A DNA stretch of 54,635 bases from contig JAACFB010000024.1 in the NCBI GenBank assembly GCA_009937615.1, positions 1-54,635 on the forward strand, given 5' to 3'. Below, one piece after another: positions 35,407 through 43,138 of this stretch; position 1 is the first letter of the stretch, and each line of letters starts with the position of its first letter. The position numbers and the translations under genes were made by a program. Source of the stretch: Gammaproteobacteria bacterium. Its GTDB lineage: Bacteria; Pseudomonadota; Gammaproteobacteria; Steroidobacterales; Woeseiaceae. The notes beneath the pieces were generated by a model. It was not told the origin of the DNA. It searched no databases and was given only the letters and a program-made list of their open reading frames with translations.

Positions 35407-36003
35407 TCAGTCGACCGATTCGGCAGTGCCGGGCTTTCCTTCGACGGGCTCAGCGGCGGGCTCGACCTGCGGTGAGCCTGTCTCCGCAACCGGTGCATTG
35501 CCACCCTCGTTACCCGGCGTCGCTTCACCGCCAGCGGGCGTCATGTCAGCAGGGTCGTCGGGCATAGGCAAGACAGCGCCCGGTACGTTGGCTTCGAGAT
35601 CTTCTTCTTCCTCGCTCTGCGCTGGCGGCAGCCCCTCGCCAAATTGCGCAAGGTACTCTGCTTCCGCGCGCAGCCGCTCGGCTTCCTCCGAGCGCCTGCG
35701 GGCCTCCGCGGCCGCTTCCTGTGTCCGGCGCAGGGCCTCGCGTTTACGCGCTGACTGCGCCTCCAGCGCCTCGCGGCGTGCGCGCTCTTCGCGCGCCTCC
35801 ACCAAAGAGACAGCCTGCCGCGCATTGACACACTCTGCATCGTAGCGAGTCTCGACGCGATTCTGAGCGCAGCGCACCATGGCCGCCTCCAGCAGGATCG
35901 GATTGTCAACGAATTCCTGGACTGAGCGCGTTGGCGGTTCGGGGCTGCAGCCGACGGCCATGCAGGCTCCGGCTAGCAGTGCTGTCGCGTGGATCTTCAT
36001 CAT
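35407..36003 (-). CDS. EexN-like lipoprotein with charged coiled coil
   Basis: A 198-residue predicted lipoprotein with Cys19 in MAVGC. Residues 20-65 (RSVQEFVDNPILLEAAMVRC, then AECVNARQAVSL) match the short two-cysteine domain of EexN-type lipoproteins. Residues 70-120 are an Arg/Glu/Ala-rich coiled coil, and the rest is acidic and disordered. EexN of conjugative plasmids mediates entry exclusion, but chromosomal copies like this have no known function and nothing nearby suggests conjugation. It faces the SYLF gene convergently. Confidence 0.75.
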   Translation of the reverse strand: MMKIHATALLAGACMAVGCSPEPPTRSVQEFVDNPILLEAAMVRCAQNRVETRYDAECVNARQAVSLVEAREERARREALEAQSARKREALRRTQEAAAEARRRSEEAERLRAEAEYLAQFGEGLPPAQSEEEEDLEANVPGAVLPMPDDPADMTPAGGEATPGNEGGNAPVAETGSPQVEPAAEPVEGKPGTAESVD

Positions 36004-36064
36004 TTCATCGATCGGCCTGGGAATTGTCTAAATGGTATATTTTTCAGCATCCTGCATTTTGAAT

Positions 36065-36079
36065 GATAGCACTGCTATC
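36065..36079. promoter_or_regulatory. 15-bp interrupted palindrome upstream of the LplT-PlsC gene
   Basis: GATAGCA-C-TGCTATC, two perfect 7-base arms around one base, in the 170-bp gap between the divergent lipoprotein gene (35407-36003) and the acyltransferase fusion. The position fits an operator serving either gene. No matching regulator is adjacent. Confidence 0.4.
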
Positions 36080-36136
36080 GAACGCCAGAACGGCGCGAGT
36101 TCGCAGTTTTTGGAGCTGAAGGAATTGAATTCGGGC

Positions 36137-36142
36137 TATAGT
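36137..36142 (+). promoter_or_regulatory. Putative -10 element of the LplT-PlsC gene
   Basis: TATAGT lies 32 bases before the GTG at 36174. No good -35 element is found at 16-18 bases. If transcription begins about seven bases downstream, the GTG at 36141 could not be the start codon, which supports 36174. Confidence 0.35.
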
Positions 36143-36173
36143 GGGCGCGCACTCCGAAGAGGAAGTCACTGAC

Positions 36174-38057
36174 GTGTCAGAATCGAGCCAGTTCTCGCTG
36201 CTGGGTCAGCGCCGTTTCGCGCCGTTTTTCGTCACCCAGTTTTTCGGCGCGCTCAACGACAATATTTTTCGCAACGGCCTCGTCATACTGGTCACGTTCC
36301 AGGGCGTCCTGATCGCCGGCATGGATCACAGCAAGCTGGCAAACATCGCCGGCGCTCTGTTCATCCTTCCTTACTTTCTGTTTTCGGCAACAGCCGGACA
36401 GCTGGCCGACAAGTATGAGAAGTCGATCCTGATGCGGCGTATCAAGCTGCTTGAAATTGTGCTGATGAGCATCGCAGCCTACGCTTTCCAGGCGCAGAGC
36501 TACGGGCTGCTGCTGCTCGTTCTGTTCCTGATGGGCTGCCAGTCAACGCTATTCGGCCCGGTCAAGTATGCCTACCTGCCGCAGCAGCTGGAGACCGAGG
36601 AGCTGATCGGCGGCAATGCGCTCGTGGAAGCCGGCACGTACATTGCGATTATCCTCGGCCTTATCGTTGGAGGGCTCGCTGTTGCCGTAGACCCGCGCAA
36701 CCAGTCAGTCATTGCGATTTGTCTCGTCGCCGTTGCCGTGGCCGGCTATCTTGCCAGCCGCCAGGTGCCGATGACGCGCGCGGTCGATCCGACGCTCAAA
36801 GTCAGCTTCAATGCCTGGTCGGAGACCTGGCGCATCGTCCGTTTTGCGCGCGAGGAGCGCAGCGTGTTCCTGTCGATACTGGGAGTATCGTGGTTCTGGT
36901 TTTTCGGCTCGGCGATGACCTTGCAGCTACCCGCCTATACGCTCGATATCCTGAGCGGTAACGAAGCCATTACGACATGTCTCCTGGTCGCCTTCGCGGT
37001 CGGTGTCGGTATCGGGTCGCTCCTGTGCGAGCGCATGTCCGGCCGCCGCATCGAGCTCGGGTTGGTGCCGTTCGGCTCGATCGGCCTGAGCGTGTTCGCA
37101 ATCGATCTTTACTTTGCGCAGCCGATCAGCCATGCCCTGGCAGTCAGTTCGGTCGCCGACTTTCTCGCCCGCCCGGGCAGCTGGCGCATCCTCATGGACC
37201 TGACGCTGCTTGGTGCATTTGGCGGCTTTTACAGCGTGCCGCTGTATGCCCTTATCCAGAAACGCTCAAAGCGCGAGCACCTCTCCCGAATCATCGCAGC
37301 CAACAACATCCTCAACTCGGTTTTCATGGTTGCGGCGTCGATCTTGTCGATAGCGATCCTCGGCGCCGGATTCTCCGTTCCGCAGCTGTTTCTCGTGCTT
37401 GCGGCGCTGAACATTGTCGTCGCAATCTACATCTATTCCTTGTTGCCCGAATTCATGATGCGGTTCCTGGCGTGGATACTGATAAACGTCGTGTACCGCA
37501 TCCGCTCCAGCGGTCTCGAGAACATACCGGTCAATGGACCGGCCGTCGTCGTCTGCAACCATGTCAGCTACATGGATCCAATACTGCTGACCGGGTCGCT
37601 ACGCCGGCCGATGCGCTTCGTCATGTGGTACAAGATTTTCCAGATCCCATTGATGCGGTACTTTTTCGCTCACATGAAAGCGATTCCGATCGCCGGCGCC
37701 CGCGAAGACGAAAACATCATGCGAGAGGCCTTCGAAAAAGTCGACGAAGAACTCGCCGCCGGCAACCTCGTGTGCATTTTTCCCGAGGGGGCGATAACGC
37801 GTGACGGTGAAATTCAGCGGTTTCGGCCGGGTATCGAGAAGATAATTGCTCGTCGACCGGTGCCTGTTGTGCCGGTCGCTCTGGGCAGGCTATGGGGCAG
37901 CTGGTTCAGCCGTCGCAAGGGTGGCGGGATACGCATGATCCCGGGGCGGCTGTTCGCCAGGGTATCGATTACGGTCGGAAAACCCGTGCCGGCCGAGGAG
38001 GTAACGGCAGAAAACCTCGAACTTCTCGTGAGGACCCTCAGGGGTGACGAGCGTTAG
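36174..38057 (+). CDS. MFS lysophospholipid flippase fused to PlsC-type acyltransferase
   Basis: 627 residues from the GTG at 36174. Residues 1-415 form a twelve-span major-facilitator domain resembling LplT (FFVTQFFGALNDNIFRNG, FGPVKYAYLPQ), which flips lysophospholipid across the inner membrane. Residues 430-620 are a glycerophospholipid acyltransferase: His463 and Asp468 in NHVSYMD and FPEG at 536-539. In E. coli the partner Aas also carries an acyl-ACP synthetase domain; it is missing here, so the enzyme must take acyl-ACP or acyl-CoA made elsewhere. Role: phospholipid repair at the inner membrane. It converges with the AAA/WD40 gene with a single base between the stops. Confidence 0.9.
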   Translation: MSESSQFSLLGQRRFAPFFVTQFFGALNDNIFRNGLVILVTFQGVLIAGMDHSKLANIAGALFILPYFLFSATAGQLADKYEKSILMRRIKLLEIVLMSIAAYAFQAQSYGLLLLVLFLMGCQSTLFGPVKYAYLPQQLETEELIGGNALVEAGTYIAIILGLIVGGLAVAVDPRNQSVIAICLVAVAVAGYLASRQVPMTRAVDPTLKVSFNAWSETWRIVRFAREERSVFLSILGVSWFWFFGSAMTLQLPAYTLDILSGNEAITTCLLVAFAVGVGIGSLLCERMSGRRIELGLVPFGSIGLSVFAIDLYFAQPISHALAVSSVADFLARPGSWRILMDLTLLGAFGGFYSVPLYALIQKRSKREHLSRIIAANNILNSVFMVAASILSIAILGAGFSVPQLFLVLAALNIVVAIYIYSLLPEFMMRFLAWILINVVYRIRSSGLENIPVNGPAVVVCNHVSYMDPILLTGSLRRPMRFVMWYKIFQIPLMRYFFAHMKAIPIAGAREDENIMREAFEKVDEELAAGNLVCIFPEGAITRDGEIQRFRPGIEKIIARRPVPVVPVALGRLWGSWFSRRKGGGIRMIPGRLFARVSITVGKPVPAEEVTAENLELLVRTLRGDER

Positions 38058-38058
38058 A

Positions 38059-41000
38059 TCAGAATTCGGCGGGCGCACCCCGTCCGAATTTGCGGTTCCA
38101 TTCCTCGATCAAGGCGTCCTTGCTACCGAACAACCCGGGTCCCTTGAGGTCGGTAAAATTCAGTTCGGCTAATCGAATGAAATCGTCATCCGCGACTGGC
38201 AGGAAGACGCGGTTGCCGAGTACGGCCGCCTCGTCAGTCGCTGCGTCCCCGAAAACCATTTGCGCGCTGTTGAGCCCCTTTGGTACCAGCATGGCATCCA
38301 GCCAAATTATCCCTGTGGACGCCGAACTCGCCCGGTGCACCCAGCGCGGCGTGCGAAATAGTATGCGGGAACCCCCTGGCGCAAAACGCACTTCCTCGAC
38401 TGCAGACGGCAATTGCAGGGTCGTCACGCCCGGCTTGCCCTCTGCAAGACTGAACTGCTGCGCCAGGTTATTCTGATCGACAAGCACCAGGTATCTCGAT
38501 TTTGGCGACGCTTCGAGCCAGTGAATCGCGGCGCTGCCTTGCCAGATCTTCCGCACGCTCCAGGCGCCCCGATCTCCGCGCGTAATGACGCGCAAAGCCC
38601 CGCTGTCGCTGCCAATGTAAAGGTGCTCCGGATCCGCGAAACTCATGCCCTGGTGGCGTTCGTTGAGTTCGAAACGGGCGACGATTTCGCCCGTACTCGC
38701 CGTAATGATATGAACGCGATTACTGCTCAGGGCACTGATCAGCGACGCGTCAGGCGAGAAGGCGATTCTATCGATCAGGTTACCCGGAACACTGGTCAAG
38801 AAAGGCTGCGGTATGCCCGTCGCGGCGTCCCAGATTCGAATGGAATTGTCTTCGGCCGCACTCGCAACCATCGTTCCGTCTTGGCTGGCCGTCAAAAGGC
38901 GCACGGCACTGCTATGCCCGAGAAAACTGACCTCCTGGTCCTCACTGCGCAGCGCATCGCGACCCTCCGCCGCAGAAACGATGTGCACATCCCCTTGCCG
39001 ATCACCGATAACGATCACCGATGCGTCGGGAGTTGCGATCGCCACCGCGTCCCCGGACGACGGCCAAGATACATGCCGCTCAGCTTCCTGCTGCAGCTCG
39101 TCACGTGCCGGTAGCGCCGGCGCACGCCAGAAACGGGCGATGCTGTCCGGACCACCGGTCACGACGACCTGCTCATCGGCCGAAAATTCAAGCAAGCTTT
39201 GCGCACTGGCACTGCCGCCGGAGCCCATGGGCGGCCCGAGCGACATCCCGTCACTGCTGTCATAGACCTGGAAGCCGGACTCGGGCCGGCCAACGAGGAC
39301 CCGGGAACCCGACGGCGAAAACTGGAGCCGCCAGCGGCCCCGGCCATACTGGGCCAGGACCGGGCGGTCAGGCTGATCGACGCGCCATAGCGCCGCGCCC
39401 TCCCCGCCAAATACGACTCCGAGCACATCGCCACCCGCCGCCAGCTGAATTTCGCTCGGCTGCGCCATGAGATCGATTTGACTGACGAGTTCCCCGCTAC
39501 GGAAATCCCAAACGCGCACCGCCCGGTCATAATCGGAAATCGCAATCCTGCCGCCATGCATATCCATTGCGACGAATGCCGGCGTTCCCGCAATGACGAG
39601 CTCGGCTTCGATGTCCGCCTCGTTGAGCGACCACAACTCAAACCGCGTGTCGATGTCGCTACGCCGCTGCACGAACAGGTGAGCACCATCGCCAGTCAGC
39701 GTCGACGATGCGCTTGCGGCACCGACAGGCAGAGTCGCAACACGATTGCCTGTCGCGGTATCCCAAAGGTTGATCGTATCCTGTGTTGAGGTCACCAGCA
39801 GGCGCGCGCCCGCGCTCAGCCCGATGAGCTGTTCGAACTCGCTTACCGCGATCGCACGCACTGGTTTTGCAAACGCGAGGTCCCAAATTCGGGCGCTATC
39901 GCTTTGCATTGCGCGGGCAACTGCGAACCGGCCGTCGCTGCTGAACCACAGGTTGTCCGTGTCGCGTTCTACCGGATCAGGAATGTTCAGACCACGCTGA
40001 AAATCCTCGACAACGCCTTGCGAATTCAGCGTCAGGTTCCAGCCGACGAGGCGGCCTGCAACGCCCATCTCTTCGTCACGCACGCTCAAGCTCCAGGTGC
40101 CGTTTAGCGGTTCGCCTCGCAAGTCACGCAGCTGGCTGGGTGGAATACGCAGATCCTGATTCGACGACGCTCGTTCGACCCCCGGGTTGATCTCGACAGT
40201 GCGTCCGGACGGCGCAATGACCTTGATCCGCAAGTCGGCGAGCCTGTTATGGCTGAGGTTCAAGGTCAGGCCGACCCGGCTGACCTCGCCTTCGCGATCA
40301 ACGATGACGCGCCGAACGAGTGGCGATACTTCCAACGCAGTAATGGTCCAGTCTTCCCGTGGCTGCAGGCCTTGTGCGCCGAGTGACCATTGCGATACCT
40401 GCGCGTCCCGAGTCTCCGTGAGCAGCATGCTTCCTGGATTGAAAACAACCGCTCCCCGCTCGCCATTTGGCAAACTCGCCAACAACTGCGGGTAGTCGTC
40501 GGCGATCAGCGCCGCGGCACGTTTCCGCCGCATTGGCGTCGACAGTACCAGAGACTCGAGGGTTGCCATCAATGCCGCGTCGCGCTGTTCGACGCGCATC
40601 GCCGCCCGTGCCTGCCGATCCCAGAATCCGGCGAGCAATTCCTCCGGCAATCTGCCCGCATCGGGCAGTGTCTCCGCCATCCCGGCCACCGCTGCTGCCA
40701 CCAGCGGATCCGTCGCTGCCCGCGCCCTGTTCCCGAGGTAGCCCCGGTAGAGATTATCGGCTGCCCCGGCATGTCCGGGGAACGAACGGAAATTAATGTA
40801 AGCCTCCTCTGCGGCCGCAAGCTCGGTCATATCCGAAGTCAGGATCTCGACATAAGACCTCGGCAAAATCTGCGTGTACCAGAACGGCAGGGCCGCCATC
40901 ACCAGTATCACCAGGGCAGCGACGGCAGGAGCGCGCCAATCATTCGGCAGATTCTCGTTCGCCCATCGCGCCGTAAAGACAGACGCATAAATGCGGTTGC

Positions 41001-42084
41001 GGAGTACGAGCTTACCGTCGTCGTCTATCCTGATCAGACCGATCGCCATCAGCCGGCGCTGCAGCGGCGACCCGAGGTCAGTCGCTACCCGGACCCCTTT
41101 CCGAATCCTCCCGAACAGGTTCAACAGCGCACTTCTCTGCCGCGTATCGTTGACGACCTCGCGGTGAATATGGCTCAGGTGAGGCTCATTGTGGAGCGCA
41201 GAACGTCCGGCAAGCTGACGCGCGACGATGCGATCGACATTGCCGGCGATTTCGCCCTGAAGTTGCTCGCGAGATACCGAGCGGGCCAGTTTCTGCGTGA
41301 GATACGGTTGTCCCGAGGTCCAGTAGTAAATACGGTCGAGAGCGCAAGCCGCATCGGTCGGCGGGAGATTGAGTTCGGCCGCAAACAGGTCCAGATCGTC
41401 ACGCGAAAAATCATCGAGCGACACCGACTGCGTGATATTGAACGGCGACAGCTCCGGCTCGCTGATCAGGCTCAGCGGGTCGCACTCGCCAAGAAGCACG
41501 AATGTCAGCCGCGAGAACTCGGGATCTGTTGACCTGGCATTATGCGCCGCACGAATACTCGCAAGCAGCTGATCGCCAAACTCCAGGTCAGCGATACACT
41601 GTATTTCGTCGACGAATACGACGATTCGCTCCTGCACATTTTGCAGGATGATCTCGGCATAAAACTCCAGCAGCCGCTGGCGATTGCTGAGAATCGACTT
41701 TTCTTGCCACCAGGTTTGCAGATCGACGCGAATGCGCAGCTGGCGCAAAATACGATAGGCGACGCTGTAGTACCAGCGACCTTCGTCGCTGCCCGCATCG
41801 CGGACACCGATTTGCTCGAGATCGAGAACCGCTACCTTGAAGCCGTTGTGCTCCAGTCTGGCTGAGGCCGCTGCTATAAGGCTGGTCTTGCCGCTACGGT
41901 AAGGCGCAATGACATGGGCATAGCGGCCCGCCATCAGGGTCTCATACAGAACGTCATCCGCTGACCGGCGCACGTAACCGGCACGCACGGCATGCAGCGG
42001 CATGCCGACGCTAAAGAAATCGCCCGTCGTCTCGGCCTTGGCTGGCCCCGAAGCAGGCGTCTGTTCGTCGGAGTTCCCGGTCAT
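38059..42084 (-). CDS. AAA ATPase - membrane span - P-domain - WD40 propeller fusion protein
   Basis: 1341 residues from the ATG at 42084, chosen because AGGA sits 6 bases upstream and the longer frame adds an unrelated N-terminus. Residues 20-330 are an AAA-like ATPase: Walker A APYRSGKTSL (Lys at about 66), Walker B IVVFVDEIQ (154-162), sensor-like FVLLGECDP. A winged-helix-like segment follows to 380. One hydrophobic span lies at about 385-405. Residues 580-687 match a proprotein-convertase P-domain (VDREGEVSRVGLTLNLSH; LNGTWSLSVRDEEMGVAGRL; GWNLTL). Residues 710-1310 are WD40-type repeats (IWDLAFAKPV, LWDTATGNRV, VWDFRSGELV, IWDAATG). A cytoplasmic ATPase linked to a periplasmic propeller is inferred. 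It diverges by 91 bp from a RIO-like kinase. Confidence 0.85.
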   Translation of the reverse strand: MTGNSDEQTPASGPAKAETTGDFFSVGMPLHAVRAGYVRRSADDVLYETLMAGRYAHVIAPYRSGKTSLIAAASARLEHNGFKVAVLDLEQIGVRDAGSDEGRWYYSVAYRILRQLRIRVDLQTWWQEKSILSNRQRLLEFYAEIILQNVQERIVVFVDEIQCIADLEFGDQLLASIRAAHNARSTDPEFSRLTFVLLGECDPLSLISEPELSPFNITQSVSLDDFSRDDLDLFAAELNLPPTDAACALDRIYYWTSGQPYLTQKLARSVSREQLQGEIAGNVDRIVARQLAGRSALHNEPHLSHIHREVVNDTRQRSALLNLFGRIRKGVRVATDLGSPLQRRLMAIGLIRIDDDGKLVLRNRIYASVFTARWANENLPNDWRAPAVAALVILVMAALPFWYTQILPRSYVEILTSDMTELAAAEEAYINFRSFPGHAGAADNLYRGYLGNRARAATDPLVAAAVAGMAETLPDAGRLPEELLAGFWDRQARAAMRVEQRDAALMATLESLVLSTPMRRKRAAALIADDYPQLLASLPNGERGAVVFNPGSMLLTETRDAQVSQWSLGAQGLQPREDWTITALEVSPLVRRVIVDREGEVSRVGLTLNLSHNRLADLRIKVIAPSGRTVEINPGVERASSNQDLRIPPSQLRDLRGEPLNGTWSLSVRDEEMGVAGRLVGWNLTLNSQGVVEDFQRGLNIPDPVERDTDNLWFSSDGRFAVARAMQSDSARIWDLAFAKPVRAIAVSEFEQLIGLSAGARLLVTSTQDTINLWDTATGNRVATLPVGAASASSTLTGDGAHLFVQRRSDIDTRFELWSLNEADIEAELVIAGTPAFVAMDMHGGRIAISDYDRAVRVWDFRSGELVSQIDLMAQPSEIQLAAGGDVLGVVFGGEGAALWRVDQPDRPVLAQYGRGRWRLQFSPSGSRVLVGRPESGFQVYDSSDGMSLGPPMGSGGSASAQSLLEFSADEQVVVTGGPDSIARFWRAPALPARDELQQEAERHVSWPSSGDAVAIATPDASVIVIGDRQGDVHIVSAAEGRDALRSEDQEVSFLGHSSAVRLLTASQDGTMVASAAEDNSIRIWDAATGIPQPFLTSVPGNLIDRIAFSPDASLISALSSNRVHIITASTGEIVARFELNERHQGMSFADPEHLYIGSDSGALRVITRGDRGAWSVRKIWQGSAAIHWLEASPKSRYLVLVDQNNLAQQFSLAEGKPGVTTLQLPSAVEEVRFAPGGSRILFRTPRWVHRASSASTGIIWLDAMLVPKGLNSAQMVFGDAATDEAAVLGNRVFLPVADDDFIRLAELNFTDLKGPGLFGSKDALIEEWNRKFGRGAPAEF

Positions 42085-42175
42085 TCTCGATCCTGTGAAA
42101 GCAGGCCCGCTTATTCTCTGGGATTTACGGGGATACCGCCAGTACACCAGGCCGTCGCGCTACAATGCCATCGTG

Positions 42176-42829
42176 ATGACTGATCAAGTGCTGCTAAAGA
42201 AAGACCTGTTCGGCGAAATACGGCTATCGAGCGGCGGCGATCACATGCTCATCGTGCGCGATGTCAGTGCCGCGCGGGCCTGGCTGAGCTGGCTGGCGCG
42301 CTACCTGATGCGGCGCGAAGCACGGGTGCTGGCGGCTTTGACCGATATCGACGGGATACCCGAGCTGCAGTCGCTGACGCATGATCGGCTTACTCGCAGC
42401 TATATCGCAGGAACCCCGATGCAGCGCAGCCGGCCCACGGACCGCGGTTACTTCCTGGAGGCCGCGCGCCTGTTGCGTCAACTGCATCGCGCCGGCGTCG
42501 TCCACAACGACCTCGCCAAGGAGCCCAATCTGCTTGTTCAGGAAGACGGGTCGCCGGCATTTGTCGACTTTCAGCTCGCCTGGTACACGCAGCGCCGCGG
42601 CCCCCTGTTTCGGGCGCTTTGCTACGAGGACATCCGGCATCTGCTCAAGCATAAACGCAGCTACTGCCCGCAGGCGCTGACGCAGCGAGAGCGGCGCATA
42701 CTGGCGAACCCGGGACGGCTGTCGAAGCTCTGGCGGCACACGGTCAAGGCCGCCTATCTCTTTATCACGCGCGCATTACTCGGCTGGTCCGACCGTGAGG
42801 GCGCGGGTGAGCGTGGCGAGCTGTCCTGA
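42176..42829 (+). CDS. RIO-like protein kinase fold protein
   Basis: 217 residues from the ATG at 42176; an in-frame extension to 42002 has no ribosome site and runs through the promoter region. The catalytic loop is His110-Asn-Asp112 with Asn118 (VVHNDLAKEPNLLV) and the metal site is Asp131 in DFQLAW, where kinases have DFG. This HNDLAKEPN-DFQ pattern is that of small bacterial RIO1-like proteins, sometimes annotated as toluene-tolerance or lipopolysaccharide-type kinases. No standard VAIK lysine is evident in the short N-lobe. A TACAAT at 42161-42166 could be a -10 element. The substrate is unknown; the divergent AAA/WD40 protein is the obvious candidate partner. Confidence 0.8.
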   Translation: MTDQVLLKKDLFGEIRLSSGGDHMLIVRDVSAARAWLSWLARYLMRREARVLAALTDIDGIPELQSLTHDRLTRSYIAGTPMQRSRPTDRGYFLEAARLLRQLHRAGVVHNDLAKEPNLLVQEDGSPAFVDFQLAWYTQRRGPLFRALCYEDIRHLLKHKRSYCPQALTQRERRILANPGRLSKLWRHTVKAAYLFITRALLGWSDREGAGERGELS

Positions 42830-42837
42830 CGAACAGG

Positions 42838-42843
42838 TATACT
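42838..42843 (+). promoter_or_regulatory. Putative -10 element before the 85-residue gene
   Basis: TATACT lies 20 bases upstream of the ATG at 42864. I found no matching -35 element, so co-transcription with the kinase gene remains possible. Confidence 0.3.
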
Positions 42844-42863
42844 GCCGCCGCGACACATCGAGG

Positions 42864-43121
42864 ATGCACCGCGTGGATTTCTGCCATCGACACAATCTCG
42901 TCAATCCGGACACCGCGACCGCGGAACGGCGGTTTGGCATTCGGGTTTCATTGCCGCCGGGCGACACGCTGCGCAAGATTCTGGGTGAGGATTGGGAACA
43001 GCTGCACTGGTATCCGAGCGAGACCGAGAGGGATAGTGCCTTCGATAAGATGGCGGTCCGTCACGGCTACTACCGCAAGACCGATTCGCCGACCCAGGTA
43101 CTGGAAAAGATCGTTCGCTGA
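42864..43121 (+). CDS. Small conserved hypothetical protein (85 aa)
   Basis: 85 residues, starting at the ATG at 42864 (a GTG at 42873 is an alternative). The sequence is soluble and charged, with FGIRVSLPPGDTLRKILGED and an LHWYPSETERDSAFDKMA stretch. I recall similar short gammaproteobacterial proteins with GIRVSLPPGD and HWY motifs, but no function. It lies 34 bp after the kinase gene in the same direction and converges with the patatin gene across 17 bp. Confidence 0.72.
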   Translation: MHRVDFCHRHNLVNPDTATAERRFGIRVSLPPGDTLRKILGEDWEQLHWYPSETERDSAFDKMAVRHGYYRKTDSPTQVLEKIVR

Positions 43122-43138
43122 CACGCACCTCGCGCGAC

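Noticed and set aside
35407..36003. Conjugation or entry-exclusion island suggested by the EexN-like lipoprotein
   Set aside because: No transfer, relaxase or integrase genes are near, and chromosomal EexN-like lipoproteins occur without conjugation systems.
40390..41532. 380-codon open frame antisense to the AAA domain
   Set aside because: The AAA and membrane-span features lie on the other strand; this frame is Arg-rich with no domain.
42002..42175. N-terminal extension of the RIO-like kinase and of the AAA gene into the shared gap
   Set aside because: The extensions overlap each other on opposite strands, have poor ribosome sites and no family similarity; internal ATGs at 42176 and 42084 fit better.
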